A stretch of DNA of 64,000 bases, taken from positions 154,403,035 through 154,467,034 of the forward strand of contig OZ005648.1 in assembly GCA_963930645.1 (NCBI GenBank), read 5' to 3'. Below are positions 11,288 to 23,589 of the stretch, in pieces. A model generated the notes under the pieces. The model was not told the origin of the DNA, made no database searches, and worked only from the letters and a program-made list of their open reading frames with translations. The DNA comes from Salticus scenicus. Its lineage: Eukaryota > Arthropoda > Arachnida > Araneae > Salticidae. The position numbers and the translations under genes were made by a program. Position 1 is the stretch's first letter; each line of letters starts with the position of its first letter.

Positions 11288-12689
11288 TTAGAAAACAAAA
11301 ACAAAAAATTTTAACTATATAAAATGAAATTTTGCATTCGTTTAAATTTCAAACATTTGCCTCTAAATATGGTATCACGGTACTTGGTATCTAACTTTAA
11401 ATTTAAGCAAAAATTAAAGTTGTTTTCTCGTGTGAATTCAGTATTGAAAATATATTTTTTTAAATTTCATATTTTAATTATGTAGAGGCCTCTCTCAAAA
11501 ATGCAAGTTTAGGTGTTTATTTTAAACATTATATTAAAACCTGTAATAAATTGTTACCTGCATCATGTTTATATGGCGATTTGAGAAGAATACATTGAGG
11601 TTTCGATTTTTTTTTCTTCGACTAGAAAACAAAATGGGCATTTTTACGTAAATGATATTTTTAAAACAGCTGACATTTCTTCGAACACAATTTTAACTGA
11701 ACATGCAATATATTTCATAGATACTAAGTTTTTATTTTGTTCCGTAACGTTCTTAGTATCAGCTTTTCTTACACACCACGTTTCATGCAGAATTTTTTTT
11801 TTTTCTTTTTTAATCATATTTATATTTTGGAGAAAACCACTGTACAAAGAAAGTGGTGGGAAAAATGGGTGGATACTAACAGCGTTATGGGATAATTTAA
11901 AATGTTAGTACCAATGATATTTCATTCTTAATTTCTAAAATGGAAAATTTAGTGACGTAATATGCGTTCTTGCTCTTATTGCAATAACAAATATTATGGA
12001 ATGATCTGCAATTCAAATAAACAAATAATGTATTTAAGATAAATATATATATATTTAATAAGCTAGCATAACTTCATACTGAAAATAAGGTATGCTAGTA
12101 AATCTTATTTACATCGATTTCTCCATTATTTACAAAAGTATAGTTATTTAAAATATGTTTTGCGAATAGTTATTTTGTAACGTCTATAAAATTAGTAACT
12201 TTAGAATACACAGACGCAATCTACGACTCAACTAAGCCACTTAACATAATCAAATTTCCATACATTGGCACTTTATATTCCAAATGATGTTAAAAGACTC
12301 GCTTTTAGCATAAATTAAAGCACTGGAACTGGACAACGAGTTTCCTAGGGCTATAATTTAACCCAAAGGTTTTGACAGTGTCCGCTAATGGATAAAGTCA
12401 ACGTTGTGTCTGTGGAACGCTCAAATCGCTGTCGGCGTTACTGGGAAATCCAAATAAATACAAACACTCCCTCATAATTTTATGTGCTTCATTTAAATTA
12501 GGAATGCTTATGTGCGTCAAAGCATCCAAACACTACAGTACATATGACATTTTCTGCATTTAATTAGATTAACATGCTGATGTATCTAATCAAAAATTTC
12601 TCAAACGTAAAAAACTTTTTTTTTTTTTTTTTTTTTTTTCATATTTGTGGTCAACTATGTGTCTAACAACCATTTTTACTTTCTTCTAT
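11288..12689. other. Noncoding spacer with a balanced-composition island
   Basis: Mostly AT-rich, without recognisable repeats or genes. From about 12215 to 12570 the composition becomes more balanced and free of repeats, including TTTAATTAGATTAAC homeodomain-like sequence, with stops in all frames. That island may be conserved noncoding DNA. A T run follows at about 12617-12639. Confidence 0.4.
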
Positions 12690-13280
12690 ATGTATATACA
12701 GAGAAATTATTGGATTCGTGAAAATTTTCGAACTCCGGTTTTCGATGGATTTACACGTTTTGGGATGTCCTGAATAAGATTTGACTGTTTTCAGAAAATG
12801 TCTGTCTGTATGTGTGTGTGTATCACAATTTTTGTGGACGCTCTATCTCAAGAACCAATGAATGAAATTTAACCAAACTTGGTATTCAGTTGGACCCTAA
12901 CATAAACTGGTGCTGATTAGATTTGTGGAACAATTTCTCAACGGTTGGCGCTGATTATTATGGTCTATCGGCTGAAATTATTTAAAATGTCATAGCGTCT
13001 AAATGCCCTATTCAATTGATATAATACTTGGTATACATGTTATAGGTCGCTATGGGTTCAAATTATTTCAATAGGCAATAGCGTTAAACCCCTTAATCGA
13101 TTGAACTGCTTGATTTTAAAGTTTTCTTACTTTAATTTATTTAAGCAACCTTTAATTAATTAATGTTCGAAAAGTTAGCAGAATCACTACAGATTTTTTA
13201 CTAATGAAATTAAATAAAGACTTGGAATTTGTTGGGCAGTAAATGTTTTATATAGCATTTATTTTAAAAGAAATGTAAAA
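12690..13280 (+). repeat. Dispersed repeat family R1, long copy
   Basis: Contains GATTTACACGTTTTG, GATGTCCTGAAT, a CTGTCTGTATGTGTGTG tract, then ATAGCGTCTAAATGCC, and a tail with TTAATTAATTAATGTTCG and AATCACTACAGATT. The tail matches 16325-16440 and the middle matches 29670-30160. GTTTTGAGGTGTCCTGAA in the satellite, reverse-complemented, is clearly related. Probably a noncoding part of a widespread transposon family. Confidence 0.7.
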
Positions 13281-13703
13281 CAGAAATTTAAAAAAAAAAA
13301 AATGTACTAAACATACCGTTTTGTCCCCCGTAATTTTCCTCTGTAAATCAAATTAAAGTGAATTAGCAATTACCTTAAATTGGATTAAAAGTAATTTTTA
13401 ACTTTTTTTTTTTTTTCAGAGTATTTTTGAAAATTTAAACCAATATGCTGTGGTTGGTTACAAGTCATTCTTCTATATCATTCTAATATATTAATTGGGC
13501 GTAAAACAACCTAAAACTTAAAAAGTGACGCATAACAAAGCACTTACATCAGCCGATATACATCTAAATTGAATCAGTTGAATCTTTATTTGTTGTTAAC
13601 TTATTTATTAAAAGTACTGATGCACTTATTCTATTCCATTTCTTTTTCTTTTGATTTACACAATTTTCTAATGATTCCCTAATAATATTCGTGATTAAAA
13701 ATA
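13281..13703. other. AT-rich spacer
   Basis: No coding sequence or clear repeat beyond A and T runs at about 13289-13300 and 13404-13416. Confidence 0.6.
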
Positions 13704-13705
13704 TA

Positions 13706-14331
13706 CAGGGTGAGTCGCTACCGATGCGACAAACTTACAGAAGATGTAGGGGATACCAAGACGATTCGGAATCTTACAACAATGCAGGGTCGGAAATGCA
13801 ATCCTAAAAAGAGATAGGGGGTGTTGTTAGGACGTATAATTATTAGGAAACCAATAATTTATTTTCAGCTAATAGTTTTTAAATGTCATTTCGTGATCAC
13901 CATGAATTTATAGTTTTCATCCTAACACTTTTGCGAGTAGCTGTTGACAATTTTTCTGTTACATCCCCTTCACTCTCGTGTGCCTAAACATCACGCGATT
14001 TACCACGCCTCCTGTTTCTTGTTTTCTTTATATTTTAGTTAATTAGAAAGAAACAATCAGCATTATACTATTTAAAACGTATTTAAAAATGTCAGGTAAA
14101 TGAAAAATACTTATCATTCATATGTGTACATATATTAACACAAGTGTCTTGAATTCAATAAAAATTGGAACCATTTGGGTGTGCCGTTAAACAATTATAA
14201 AAGGGCTTTAAAAAAAATCCCTTATCTCGTTAGGATTGCATTTCCGACCCTGCATTGCTATGTGATTCAGAATCCAATTTGTGACCCCTTTATTTCCTGT
14301 AAGTCTGTAGCACCGGTACCGAATAACCCTG
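13706..14331. mobile_element. Non-autonomous DNA transposon with long TIRs
   Basis: The left end starts CAGGGTGAGTCGCTACCG and the right end, reverse-complemented, starts CAGGGTTATTCGGTACCG. Similarity continues for about 115-125 bases on each side, through CAATGCAGGGTCGGAAATGC in both arms. TA flanks both ends (13704-13705 and 14332-14333), as expected for Tc1/mariner insertion. The 380-base interior has no transposase. Confidence 0.8.
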
Positions 14332-14454
14332 TAAACGTTCACCTTTATCCAACATTTTCAAAATCGAAGAAACTTATTTAAATTCACCATGTATACCCAT
14401 TTATAAGACATGACAGCTCATTTTCCGGATACATAGTTTCTGATATTTATAACA

Positions 14455-15690
14455 TTGAATTCGTGTTTCTGCATAGTAATTTTAAGGCAAAATGTGTATA
14501 TCAAAACCTCATATCCCGATTTTAATATTCAAACCATGTTAGACAACGTAAAATATGAATAAAGCGAACTTTAGATAAATTTTGAAAAGTTTTAATAAAA
14601 GAGTGATATATTAAAACGACCATAAAATAAACATTTATCCGAAACAATTTTCTAATTATCGTAAATTAGAGCATTGTTTATGACATTATCAATTTTACAT
14701 TAAATTTAAGTGTTTGCTTAAATGGAGGCCAGTATAGATAAGGTTTATGGAAGAATGCATTGCTGCAAAATACCATAAACTTTATCAGTTTCATTCTTAG
14801 AATATTATCTTTCTTAACCATGAACGCCAATATTGCAAAATATTCTGCTGAATTATCTACAGATTCATTAAATCACTCTGCCATTTATTAATCATTCAAG
14901 TTATCTCTTGAATGAATTACTTTAAATGGATAAACATTTTATTAAAATTGTTCAATAAAATAATTTGTTTTGTGAATGCAGCATATTCATTCCATGGAGC
15001 AATGCATTATTTGTCGTTAGATGTTAATTTGGCTGTGATATAAATCCAAACTTGAGGTCGGAATTTGTGATAGTTATCATATTAAAATATTGTAGAATTT
15101 TATGGGTTATGTGTTACTTGTTAACAGATATCAAATGTTTAAATTGAATGTATTATTAATATTAAAAATCAATTGCTATGCTTTAAACACACATTCAGTT
15201 CTAAATTATTATTTGTAATTTAAACGGATAAGTACTTCCAGAGAATTATTATAAGGAAGTTTTAGGAAATTTTATTTTTTATATTTTTTGTGCATATGTT
15301 ATTGAAAATATATTAGGTGAATTGGGATAAGTATAATGTCGACTGATAACTCAACTGATAAGCTAACTTTGGACCTAATAGACATCATATCTATTTGATT
15401 GAACTTTTCCTTTTTATATTTAGACTTTGGAAAATAAGTAAGATATGAAACAGTGATAATTTTAGAAGTTTGAAAATTTTCTTATATTTCTCTCTTAGAC
15501 AAAATCTCCCTCTCGTAATTCGAAGCTTTCCAGCTACTGTATTTGTGAAGTAAAGTTCACAGTTTTCGGTAAAAAAGCTAGTTATGTATATAGATTTTGA
15601 ATATAACTACAGATTTGTGCTATTTCTTATACTTTTTGATTTTCATACGCTGTTGAATTTACTCCAGGAATTCTCGTATATCCAGAATTC
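14455..15690 (+). repeat. Inverted-repeat arm A (1.2 kb)
   Basis: Matches the reverse complement of 23590-24785 along almost its full length. Shared landmarks include AATGGAGGCCAG, CGCCAATATTGCAAAATATT and TAATAGACATCATATC. Divergence looks like roughly 10-15 percent with small indels. A dispersed repeat of unknown class; no coding sequence visible. Confidence 0.8.
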
Positions 15691-16059
15691 TGTATGTCAC
15701 TTGTCTTCAAGCAAGTCAACTTATTTATACTTTATGTTCATTTTCAGTTTTATTTTTTAATTTTCAATGAAAACTAATATTCTGAACTATTTTAAGACTT
15801 TGTTGGACTGCTAAAAAATTTAGAAGTGAAGTGCTAGTTGGAGGCGCGTGAAAAAGTTCACAACTCTGTAATGAATTGAGAAGTTTTAAAAATTGAAATA
15901 AACTCAGATTATTGAAAACTTTTACTCTGGTAACTTGAATAAAATATTTGTTTATGTGCTTTATGTGGGTATAGTAAGCTGAGGTTACACTTGCTCTAAA
16001 CCATGAGGCAGCGGTACCACAAAACACAAAATTTTCTTTCTTTTACTTAAAGTAAAAGA
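15691..16059. other. Unclassified spacer
   Basis: An 87-codon open frame on the minus strand (15764-16027) lacks family features and is probably chance. No repeat recognised. Confidence 0.4.
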
Positions 16060-16480
16060 AAAATTGCTTAAAATGCGATAACGTCTGAGCGCCAGTTAAG
16101 CTGAAAATTTATGTAATTGTTATAGGTGACCGTCGCACAAACTATATAGCTTTTAGTGAGTCTAGCATTTATATATTTTTACAGGGACACAATGAAAATT
16201 TCCTTATCATTGTGATCTAATGCTCAAAATATTTGAATAACAATAGCGTTAATTTAAAGAACATACCACATGCAGAAAAATACTTATATACCTTATTATA
16301 ATTTTCTCTTTCGCTTTTTGAATGGCATCTCTTATTTTATTAATACAACCGTTAATTACTTAATGTTCGGAAAATCAAGTGGAGTCACTCCAGATTTATT
16401 TGTAAGTGACAAATTGTTAAATTACAAGAATATTATTTTTTTTTGAAAGCCAAATATTTGCAGTTTATGCCTAAAAGTTT
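16060..16480 (+). repeat. Dispersed repeat family R1, partial copy
   Basis: Has GCGATAACGTCTGAGCG, GCTGAAAATTTATG, ACAGGGACACAATGAAAA and a tail with TTAATTACTTAATGTTCGG and AGTCACTCCAGATTTAT. These parallel 29862-30000 and the tail of 12690-13280. Confidence 0.7.
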
Positions 16481-16977
16481 TCAGATGTGTAATTATAGTA
16501 GGAGCTGAACAAAATGAGGTCAAAGTTGAACTATTCCAAAACGTTGTTATACATACCCCAATACACCCTAAATAAAATAAATAAAAGTTTTCCTATAAAG
16601 TATTTTTCTTTTTTTAATCATATGCGAAACTTTTCTTGCGCACTTTTCCGAAATTAAAGCTTATGTACAATTCTACTCGAACTATTATGAAATTATGCGA
16701 ATTCTACATAATATTTCTTGCTTATACTAAGTAGCTAAAGCCATGCTGTTAAAAAAAAAAAAAAGTGAAATGTTGAATCAATAATATATTGTATATTGAA
16801 AATGGTTCTGTTATTATGTAATGCTGCAAAATAATAATAATGATAATTACAATTAAAAATAAAAAATAAAAAAATAATAAGATTTTAAATTAACAAGGCT
16901 TTTTATTATTATTTTTTTTTTTAATCCACACTCTTTCCTTTAGATTTCAGTTTTATATTTAAAAAATTACAAAACCT

Positions 16978-17010
<33 letters not shown>

Positions 17011-17176
17011 ACAAAACAATGTTTTTTTTTTTTTTTTTTTTTTTTTTTCTTTATATGATGAAGAGTAATTCTCAATCATTTCGAACCGAAATTTTCATAT
17101 TTCGCTTACGAAATTTATGACATTTGCTTGAATTTTTTTTATATTTTATTTCAGTGTATTTTACTCCAATACTTTG
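16481..17176. repeat. AT-rich spacer with long T homopolymers
   Basis: T runs at 16979-17006 and 17023-17048 and a TAATAA-rich segment near 16830-16880. No gene. Confidence 0.7.
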
Positions 17177-17181
17177 TTATA

Positions 17182-17524
17182 CCATAGCCTCCTAAACTAG
17201 ATGCCTTCCGGGTGGCTCGAAAACTTGGCAACAGTTCAAGCGGTAGACAGCGCCACCTGGTATAGATTGCGTTTTTTTTTTTTTTTTTTTATTCAGCTGT
17301 CACCATAATTTTAAGCAGTGATTTATGATATATGTAATCGACGTTTCTTCGATTCTATTCACCTTTTATGTATATAAAATTCCCCTTTAAAAAATTTTTG
17401 GTGGCTGTTGAAAAAAAAAAAAAAAAAAGAAAGAAAAAAAAAGTCGCGCAATCTGTACTAGGTGACGCTGTCTACAGTTAAATTTCCGAACCACGCGGAA
17501 GGCATCTAGTTTAGGAGGCTATGG
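17182..17524. mobile_element. 343-bp hairpin MITE with TTATA duplication
   Basis: Left end CCATAGCCTCCTAAACTAG and right end CTAGTTTAGGAGGCTATGG are exact complements. Pairing continues inward through GATGCCTTCCG, GTAGACAGCGCCACCTGG and CGCAATCT. The 5-mer TTATA lies directly on both sides (17177-17181 and 17525-17529). A T run and an A run sit facing each other inside the arms. The arms carry a CTCF-core-like CCAGGTGGCGC. Confidence 0.85.
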
Positions 17525-17529
17525 TTATA

Positions 17530-18041
17530 CCTAACATAGTAATAAACCAGTAACTGACTGCTATAAGTCAAAGTTTAAATTTTTTCGTTTATTAATGTAA
17601 AATTATTCTAAACGAGCGAAACTTTACTCTGTCTACACTGTATATTGTAAAATGTTTTCACACTTTATTACGGTCAGTGTTTGGAACACTTTTTTTTTTC
17701 CCTATAAAGTTATCATAGCTTTTCCTAGAAGAAGGGAAGTGATCTTTAATAAACGGTCAACTTTCTCAATTTTACTGTAATTTGTCACACAAATACGGAT
17801 ACTAGACATTTTTCTCAAAGATGGGAGCTCGCCGTATAATTTAACGGTCAAATCTCTAAATTTTAACAGAAATTTCTTACAGTGTAAAAAAAAAAAGAGC
17901 TTTACATGAGCTCTTCCCGCCTGACGTCAGAGGTCACATGATAGATGAAAAAAAAATAGCAGACGAAGTCTTGTATATCTATAGCGATTGCTGAAATAAT
18001 ATATTTTCTATTCTTATTTTTGGTCAATCGTACTTAATCTC
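17530..18041. other. AT-rich spacer
   Basis: No gene. CCTGACGTCAGAGGTCACATG near 17920-17940 contains a CRE-like TGACGTCA and an AGGTCA half-site; single matches of this length have little weight. Confidence 0.4.
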
Positions 18042-18112
18042 TGTGTGTGTGTGTGTGTGTGTGTGTGTCTGTGTGTGTGTGTGTGTGTGTCTGTGTGTGT
18101 GTGTGTCTGTGT
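18042..18112. repeat. TG microsatellite
   Basis: About 35 TG dinucleotides with a few TC interruptions. The translated valine/cysteine-rich ORF over it is an artefact. Confidence 0.95.
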
Positions 18113-18890
18113 TTTTATTATTTTTTTTTTATACATCATCATTTTTAATCAATTTTATATCATTATTCATCATCTTTTGTTTGCTGTATACATTTACAAT
18201 CACCGATTAGTTTATATTTGTTATTGATGTTCATGAAGAACATATTAAGTACTCTGATTTTTGGTACTTAAATCATTGACAGTGCAACATCGTACGGCGT
18301 AAATCCATTTAGACTAGTAACTAAGTTAATTAACTTGTTGTAACACCTTTATGCAATTAAATTAAATGAAAACATTTTAAATTTTCAATTTATAAACCAT
18401 AAATATTCCACAAGAAGAATCTATTATTTTTTGCTAGATCAGTTAATGTAGCAGTTACACTAGAACATACAAAAATCGATTCTTACAGTTCAAAATAAAT
18501 AAACACATAAAGCGTTTCTTAAAAATTATTAAATTTACAAATATAACTATTCTACTGTTTACAAATGCACAATATTACTTTTTTTTTACTTTATATTAAA
18601 TATTAACACTTATGTTTTTAAGAACAACATTTAATTGAATTCGATTCTTCGTTTCCGTCTATCACATGGTTGAGCAGACGACGCTGGGAAGAATCCATTA
18701 CGGGAAAATGGTGGAATAAAAATGTCAAGGAAGCCCGATGAAAATGGATTTTTTTGTAAATTAAGTGTGCTATCCCATGAAAAAAAATGAAAAAGAAAAG
18801 AAAGAAAGAAAAACAAATGGAAAGTTTCTTTAACACTGTAATTTTATTTATTTTATTTTATTTTATTTCATTTTTTTTTTCTATGTTACA
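18113..18890. other. AT-rich spacer
   Basis: Nothing recognised. Overlapping minus-strand frames at 18618-18836 are rich in Phe, Ser and Leu codons from A-rich DNA and are not credible. Confidence 0.5.
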
Positions 18891-19055
18891 TAACAATCTT
18901 GAGGCAGCCAACTTGCTACAACTACGCAGAGAAATGTTACCAGCTGTAAATGTGTGACCTTACACGTTATGCTACGGTTACACAGGTACAGCTATTAACA
19001 TCTCTTTTCATGGTTGTGATATTTCTTTAGATGGTAAGCTGCCTCAATATTGTTC
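18891..19055. mobile_element. 165-bp hairpin MITE-like element
   Basis: Left TAACAATCTTGAGGCAGC pairs with right GCTGCCTCAATATTGTT. Further inward ATGTTACCAGCTGTA pairs with TACAGCTATTAACAT, and TGTGTGACC with GGTTACACA, so the whole length forms one imperfect hairpin. The target-site duplication is unclear. Confidence 0.6.
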
Positions 19056-21099
19056 TGTAATATTACACTTTTTTTTTTTTTTTTTCCAGTGAATATGCGA
19101 GTTTGCTCAATAATTATGAAAAAAGGAAATTTTTCGTAATCTATATATATAATTCCTTCTTCTTTCAATTTTTTTTATTTTGTACTGTATGTGTAGTTTT
19201 GACGTATATTCATTTAAATTGTACACTCATTTAAACAGAAAACTCCAACGCCATTATAGTTTCTACGAATTTCATGTTATTTTTTCTAAAACGAAAAATT
19301 TTAAACATCTCTGTTAATTAAGTGGTTTAATAATTCGTATAATGCATATTACTTCAAATAAGTAAGCTCTATTTACTTACATTTGTTATTAGACTTAATA
19401 AAATATGCTAGGAAACTCACTCTCCTCTTCCAAATCAAATTAAAATTCTCCGTCCCTTTTGAATCAGAGATCTGTTAAATGATGCTCTCCACTCAGTTTC
19501 ACTTCACCTAAATTAACGGGCGATTGCCGGATAATGCATGCCGCCCGACTCATCCATTAGGGCCTGTTCGCGACATTCGGTTCCCTTACTGTTTGTTTTC
19601 CCTAATTAGCTGTGTAGGTTCTACGTGAAGGCCTCTCATTCTCTAGTACTGGGAATTTAAGAGCACTGTATATCTATCACACAGTCGGATAAACTAATGT
19701 TGTTTTCATGTAGTACCCAAACAAATTCTATAAGAGAATTTTTCAAAAATATTTTCTTTTCAATCAAATATCATAATAAAATTTTCGGTTCGTCAATTCG
19801 GGTTATTATTGATATTTTCAACATTTGGATGATTAACATTAATTTTTTGAAATTCCTCTTTTCTTTTCTCTTTTATTCATTTATTTATTTTAATGAAAAG
19901 GGTGATAATGGTTTCTTTTTGATAATGATAAAAAATAATTTTTAAATAAGACGATATTATCAATAAACATGTGTGTTAAAAATAAAACACTTTACTGAAG
20001 CCAATGTCATTTAATACAAGAAGAGGCTGTGTTAAATATTATATCTTATTCTGCTAAAGCTGAGGATGTTTTACGTCTATGAATTTCTAGTAAAACAGAC
20101 GCTCCACACTAACAATGTTATTTTAGTAACATTTCTGACGCGGAAATCAATATCTATGTTCCATGATTACCTATAACATAGGTGGCAAGGCTCCAATTTT
20201 TCATGGGAGACTTCATACAGGAAAATCTTTACAATGGTTTTCAGTTTATTTAATCGTCGAAAATATATAGCACAGATTTCTTTTTAAAAATAACTGGTGT
20301 AAAATTTGATTTAAAAATGGAAAGTTTTGGGAGCTATGCTATAGTTAAACAGTTTAGAATAGCTCATATATACACCATCGCTAAAACAAAGAACCTCTTG
20401 TGATAATTCTTGAATAACATAAATGCGCCTCAGTAAAAAATCTTATATATAGTTTTTTATTTAATATTTTTGATTTGGGAGGATTACTTATCGTTACTTA
20501 TCACACATAGATGGTGCCAAACTTCCCCACCCCTTTTTTTTTTTTTTAAGAACTCCATATTTTAATTTCTACTTTCAATAAATATATATTTTGAATTTCA
20601 AATATTAATGTACCTTAAGTTCCTATATTATATTTTGTATTTAAATGATTTTTATTTTTCGTGAAAGTAAATGGTAATTTTTTTTTTCTTCAGCGATTTA
20701 TGTACATTTCTATTGATTTCTGATTAAATTTATATTCTTGTTTAATTGATTTTGTTCTGCATACGTGAATCGGGCATTGCTATTTGAAAATTACTTGGTT
20801 ATGCATACAGATAGACAGAAATTCATCTATTTTTGCATACAATGTTCAATTAATGCCCTTAGTGAGTGCTGAGCATTGTACGCTTTCATTATTTAAATTT
20901 ATATTTTCTTTTTTAATTAAATCTTCCCAGATGATATTTCTCTTTTCTTTCTGTGAAATGTTTGAAAAGGTTTTCATTTTATCTCATGATTTTGGAAAAT
21001 TTAAAAAAACATTTGTTTCAAAATTTTAATGTAAAAAAAAAAAAGTAGTTTTTAAAAAATTAAACATTAAATTTGCCCATATGTGTAAATTTGGCGACA
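19056..21099. other. Noncoding spacer with one balanced island
   Basis: 19430-19690 is of balanced composition, with ATTAACGGGCGATTGCC and CCCTAATTAGCTGTG, no repeats and no long ORF. It is a candidate regulatory or conserved noncoding element. The rest is AT-rich, without features I can support. Confidence 0.4.
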
Positions 21100-21170
21100 T
21101 TTGTTAATAACTTGACGACATCTTCACCTTCTCATCATGTTTGCTTGAACCCTTATTATATATATAATCT

Positions 21171-22195
21171 ATGACAAAAAAATCGACGCACTAAGAAGGA
21201 GTAATGCAAACTGGACACATATTCACATACATACAGGTTTCGATGGTAAATGCAAAATTTTAAAGTTTGGCTGCCATCGTATGAACATGCGACGCTGCAG
21301 CGCATTTTAACTGCGCAATTGGCAGAATATTAAAAATGAGAAATTTTGATTCCAGGTCATAAATTCTTCGAAAATTTTATTTCGTCTACTCAGAAAGACA
21401 GTAACTATACCTCGCATGCAGGTGCACAAACAACAAGCGCAGATGTCAGCATTTGAGTGTGGTGTGTAGTTCGGCTAAAATAAGCCGGTTGGTCTAATCT
21501 GCGAAACTATAGTCGATCCTACGTGCAACTGGTACTTCAGTGACTAACTCAGTCCCCGGATCTCTCTTCCACTGAGGACGTTTCGAGCATCGTAAAAAGG
21601 GTCCTACAACCAGCTGGTGATTCTCTTGATTAAATCATTCAAATTTTCTGAAAATGCACTGTAAAAAAGAATTTCCAAAACAGGTAAAAATTTGTAAGAT
21701 ATTTGGGTAAAGCAATGTTCCAAATTGGAAAGTTCTGTTTGTAACCCAAAATTTCAACCTAAATTGGATACGAGACCAATTTTGGATAGAATTATTTTGG
21801 GGGTTATGTTTTGCAGCGTACAGACGTAAACATACGAAATGTTTACATTTTGTTTAGATCATCTACGCATGTTAGATTTTTTTTTATAAGTGGTGAGTGA
21901 TACAATAATTTCTACAACGTCTTTATTTATTATAGACAAAATTATAAAATAAGATAGTGAACCATACATAACAAGTTTGTAAACTCAAAATAGATAGATT
22001 TTCTGTCCCATTTTGGGTTATAAACAGAACTTTCCAATTTGGAACATTGCTTTACCCAAATATTTTACAAATTTTTACCTATTTTGGAAATTTTTTTTTA
22101 CAGTGTGTAATCAATTGTTTTTCTCCACATGAACATCACATCTACCAACTTTGTCCCATTCGGATAACTCCTTCTTGGTGCGTCATTTTTTAGAG
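21171..22195. mobile_element. Middle nested inverted-repeat element, Tc1/mariner-like
   Basis: Left AAAAAATCGACGCACTAAG, followed by AAGGAGTAAT, pairs with the reverse complement of right CTCCTTCTTGGTGCGTCATT. The terminal form ACGCAC..AGAAGGAGT resembles Tc1/mariner ends. The interior after about 21440 gives short scraps similar to transposase N-termini, but no open frame survives. Confidence 0.6.
21658..22105. mobile_element. Innermost 448-bp MITE with about 95-bp TIRs
   Basis: Begins CACTGTAAAAAAGAATTTCC and ends with the complementary GGAAATTTTTTTTTACAGTG. Pairing runs through GGTAAAAATTTGTAAGATA, CAATGTTCCAAATTGGAAAG and TTCTGTTTGTAACCC. The centre is AT-rich without coding sequence. 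It sits inside the 21171-22195 element. Confidence 0.8.
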
Positions 22196-22268
22196 TGTGT
22201 GTGTGTATATATATATGTATATATATATGTACAGATGATGAGAAGGTGAAGATGTCGTTAAGTTATTA

Positions 22269-22303
<35 letters not shown>

Positions 22304-22461
22304 ATAAGGGTATATAATATACATATATAATAAGTTTTTTCAGGGATCGGTCATATTAAAGAAAGGTCTCACATCATTTGGATAAGAAAATTTCTGTTAA
22401 AGTTTTTATTTGAATACTACTTAATCTCAGATATCTCTGGAAGAAGACAAGTTGAAGTTGA

Positions 22462-22671
22462 CTACAAATGTAGTAGCTGCAGTGGGTTACGACGTGGAAT
22501 CTGCCTCAGGTCAATCTGCGATGTACGATGGCATGAATCGGCTTCTGTAAAAATAGCTTTATTAAGGGTTGGGAGGATGTCTGTTTTCCTAAACCCAGAC
22601 GTTATGTTAAATGTTGTTGTTGCAATCGGAAGGGCAGGTTTTAGGATTGATGAAATATAATGTAATATCAT
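22462..22671 (-). pseudogene. Fragment resembling the C-terminus of a pogo/Tigger-like transposase
   Basis: The 69-residue frame contains TTTFNITSGFRKTDILPT, followed by NKAIFTEAD. This resembles the conserved region after the DDE catalytic core of pogo/Tigger/jerky-type transposases, where the pattern is roughly N-I-x-S-G-F-R-x-T-G-I-x-P-x-N with F-T-E/D-x-D-F further on. The diagnostic Gly after T is Asp here, and no catalytic acidic residues or HTH are present upstream. It is therefore at most a decayed scrap. The family assignment is from memory of the motif. Confidence 0.45.
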
Positions 22672-23589
22672 CGGGCATTAATTTATTTTTATTCAATAAC
22701 CGCAGGCTGAATTAATGTACCTTTTGAAACTGTAATCCATTCTTCGATCTAAAGGTTATAGCTTGAGGCTACAGTACAGTGAAAAGGACAAAAGTGTGAT
22801 ACCATGTGTTTTGAACAACAAGAGTACAGAACAGTAAAGAATAAACAGAAATTTGGACATCCTACGACACCTAAATATTCTATAATTATCAGAGTTATTA
22901 TTATTATTATTATTATTATTATTTTTTTTTTTTTTTTTTTTTACAACACAAAAGCTGATTTAATGTAGGATTGGTGCAAACATTATAAATTCATTATTTT
23001 GGAAAAAAGGCTGACTTAAGTAATCAAGAATTCAAACAAGCTGTACCAATTATATAGCCATCAGAATTCAAATCTTCTCCCCCCCCCCAGCAGCAAATTT
23101 CTGGTTTTTCTAATGTGTAAGTAAATTTATTTTGGAGATGTTCTTCGTTACAGTTAGCCATTTCAGATCCTATGGAGCATATACGCCCGCCGGGCGAAAG
23201 CGCCCCATGCGAAATAGGCCAACTATCGGCATATCGCCATTTTTATTTTTCTTGAGTGTAAGGAATTTTGGAGGTATTTCAATAAACAAAAACATCGTAC
23301 AGTAACTGCAAAAAATTATATTTCTGAAGACTATTTATCAAAATCTAAAATTTAATTTACAAATAAATAAAAAGCGATTTTTAAGCCAGAAAATTTACCC
23401 GCCTTACCGAAATTTCAAGAATTATCGATGGTTCTTTAACAGACACATCTTTTTTCAATAATATATTGATGAGAGGAAAGAAGGCAGAAGAGGAAGGGAA
23501 ACGCAATCCGATGTAAAGTTTAAAAAATATTGCGACTTGGCCAACGTGCTTCTATGGAAAACTAATCCCGGTCTACCCTATAAATGATT
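22672..23589. other. Noncoding spacer with simple repeats
   Basis: TTA repeats plus a T run at 22893-22942. A short GC-rich patch at 23176-23215 (CGCCCGCCGGGCGAAAGCGC) stands out from the AT-rich surroundings, but I cannot assign it. Confidence 0.5.

Larger units (their letters stand above)
21103..22270. mobile_element. Outermost of three nested inverted repeats
   Basis: The 36 bases at 21103-21138 (GTTAATAACTTGACGACATC and onward) are the reverse complement of 22235-22270 with a single mismatch. Just inside each arm are TA-rich and TG-rich simple repeats. The arms probably are the ends of an old DNA element into whose interior another element inserted. Confidence 0.65.

Noticed and set aside
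17055..17100. ATGATGAAGAG..CGAACCGAAAT as a hammerhead core
   Set aside because: The conserved C of CUGAUGA is missing and stem II does not pair.
18045..18227. Plus-strand Cys-Val-rich ORF
   Set aside because: Translation of the TG microsatellite followed by AT-rich sequence.
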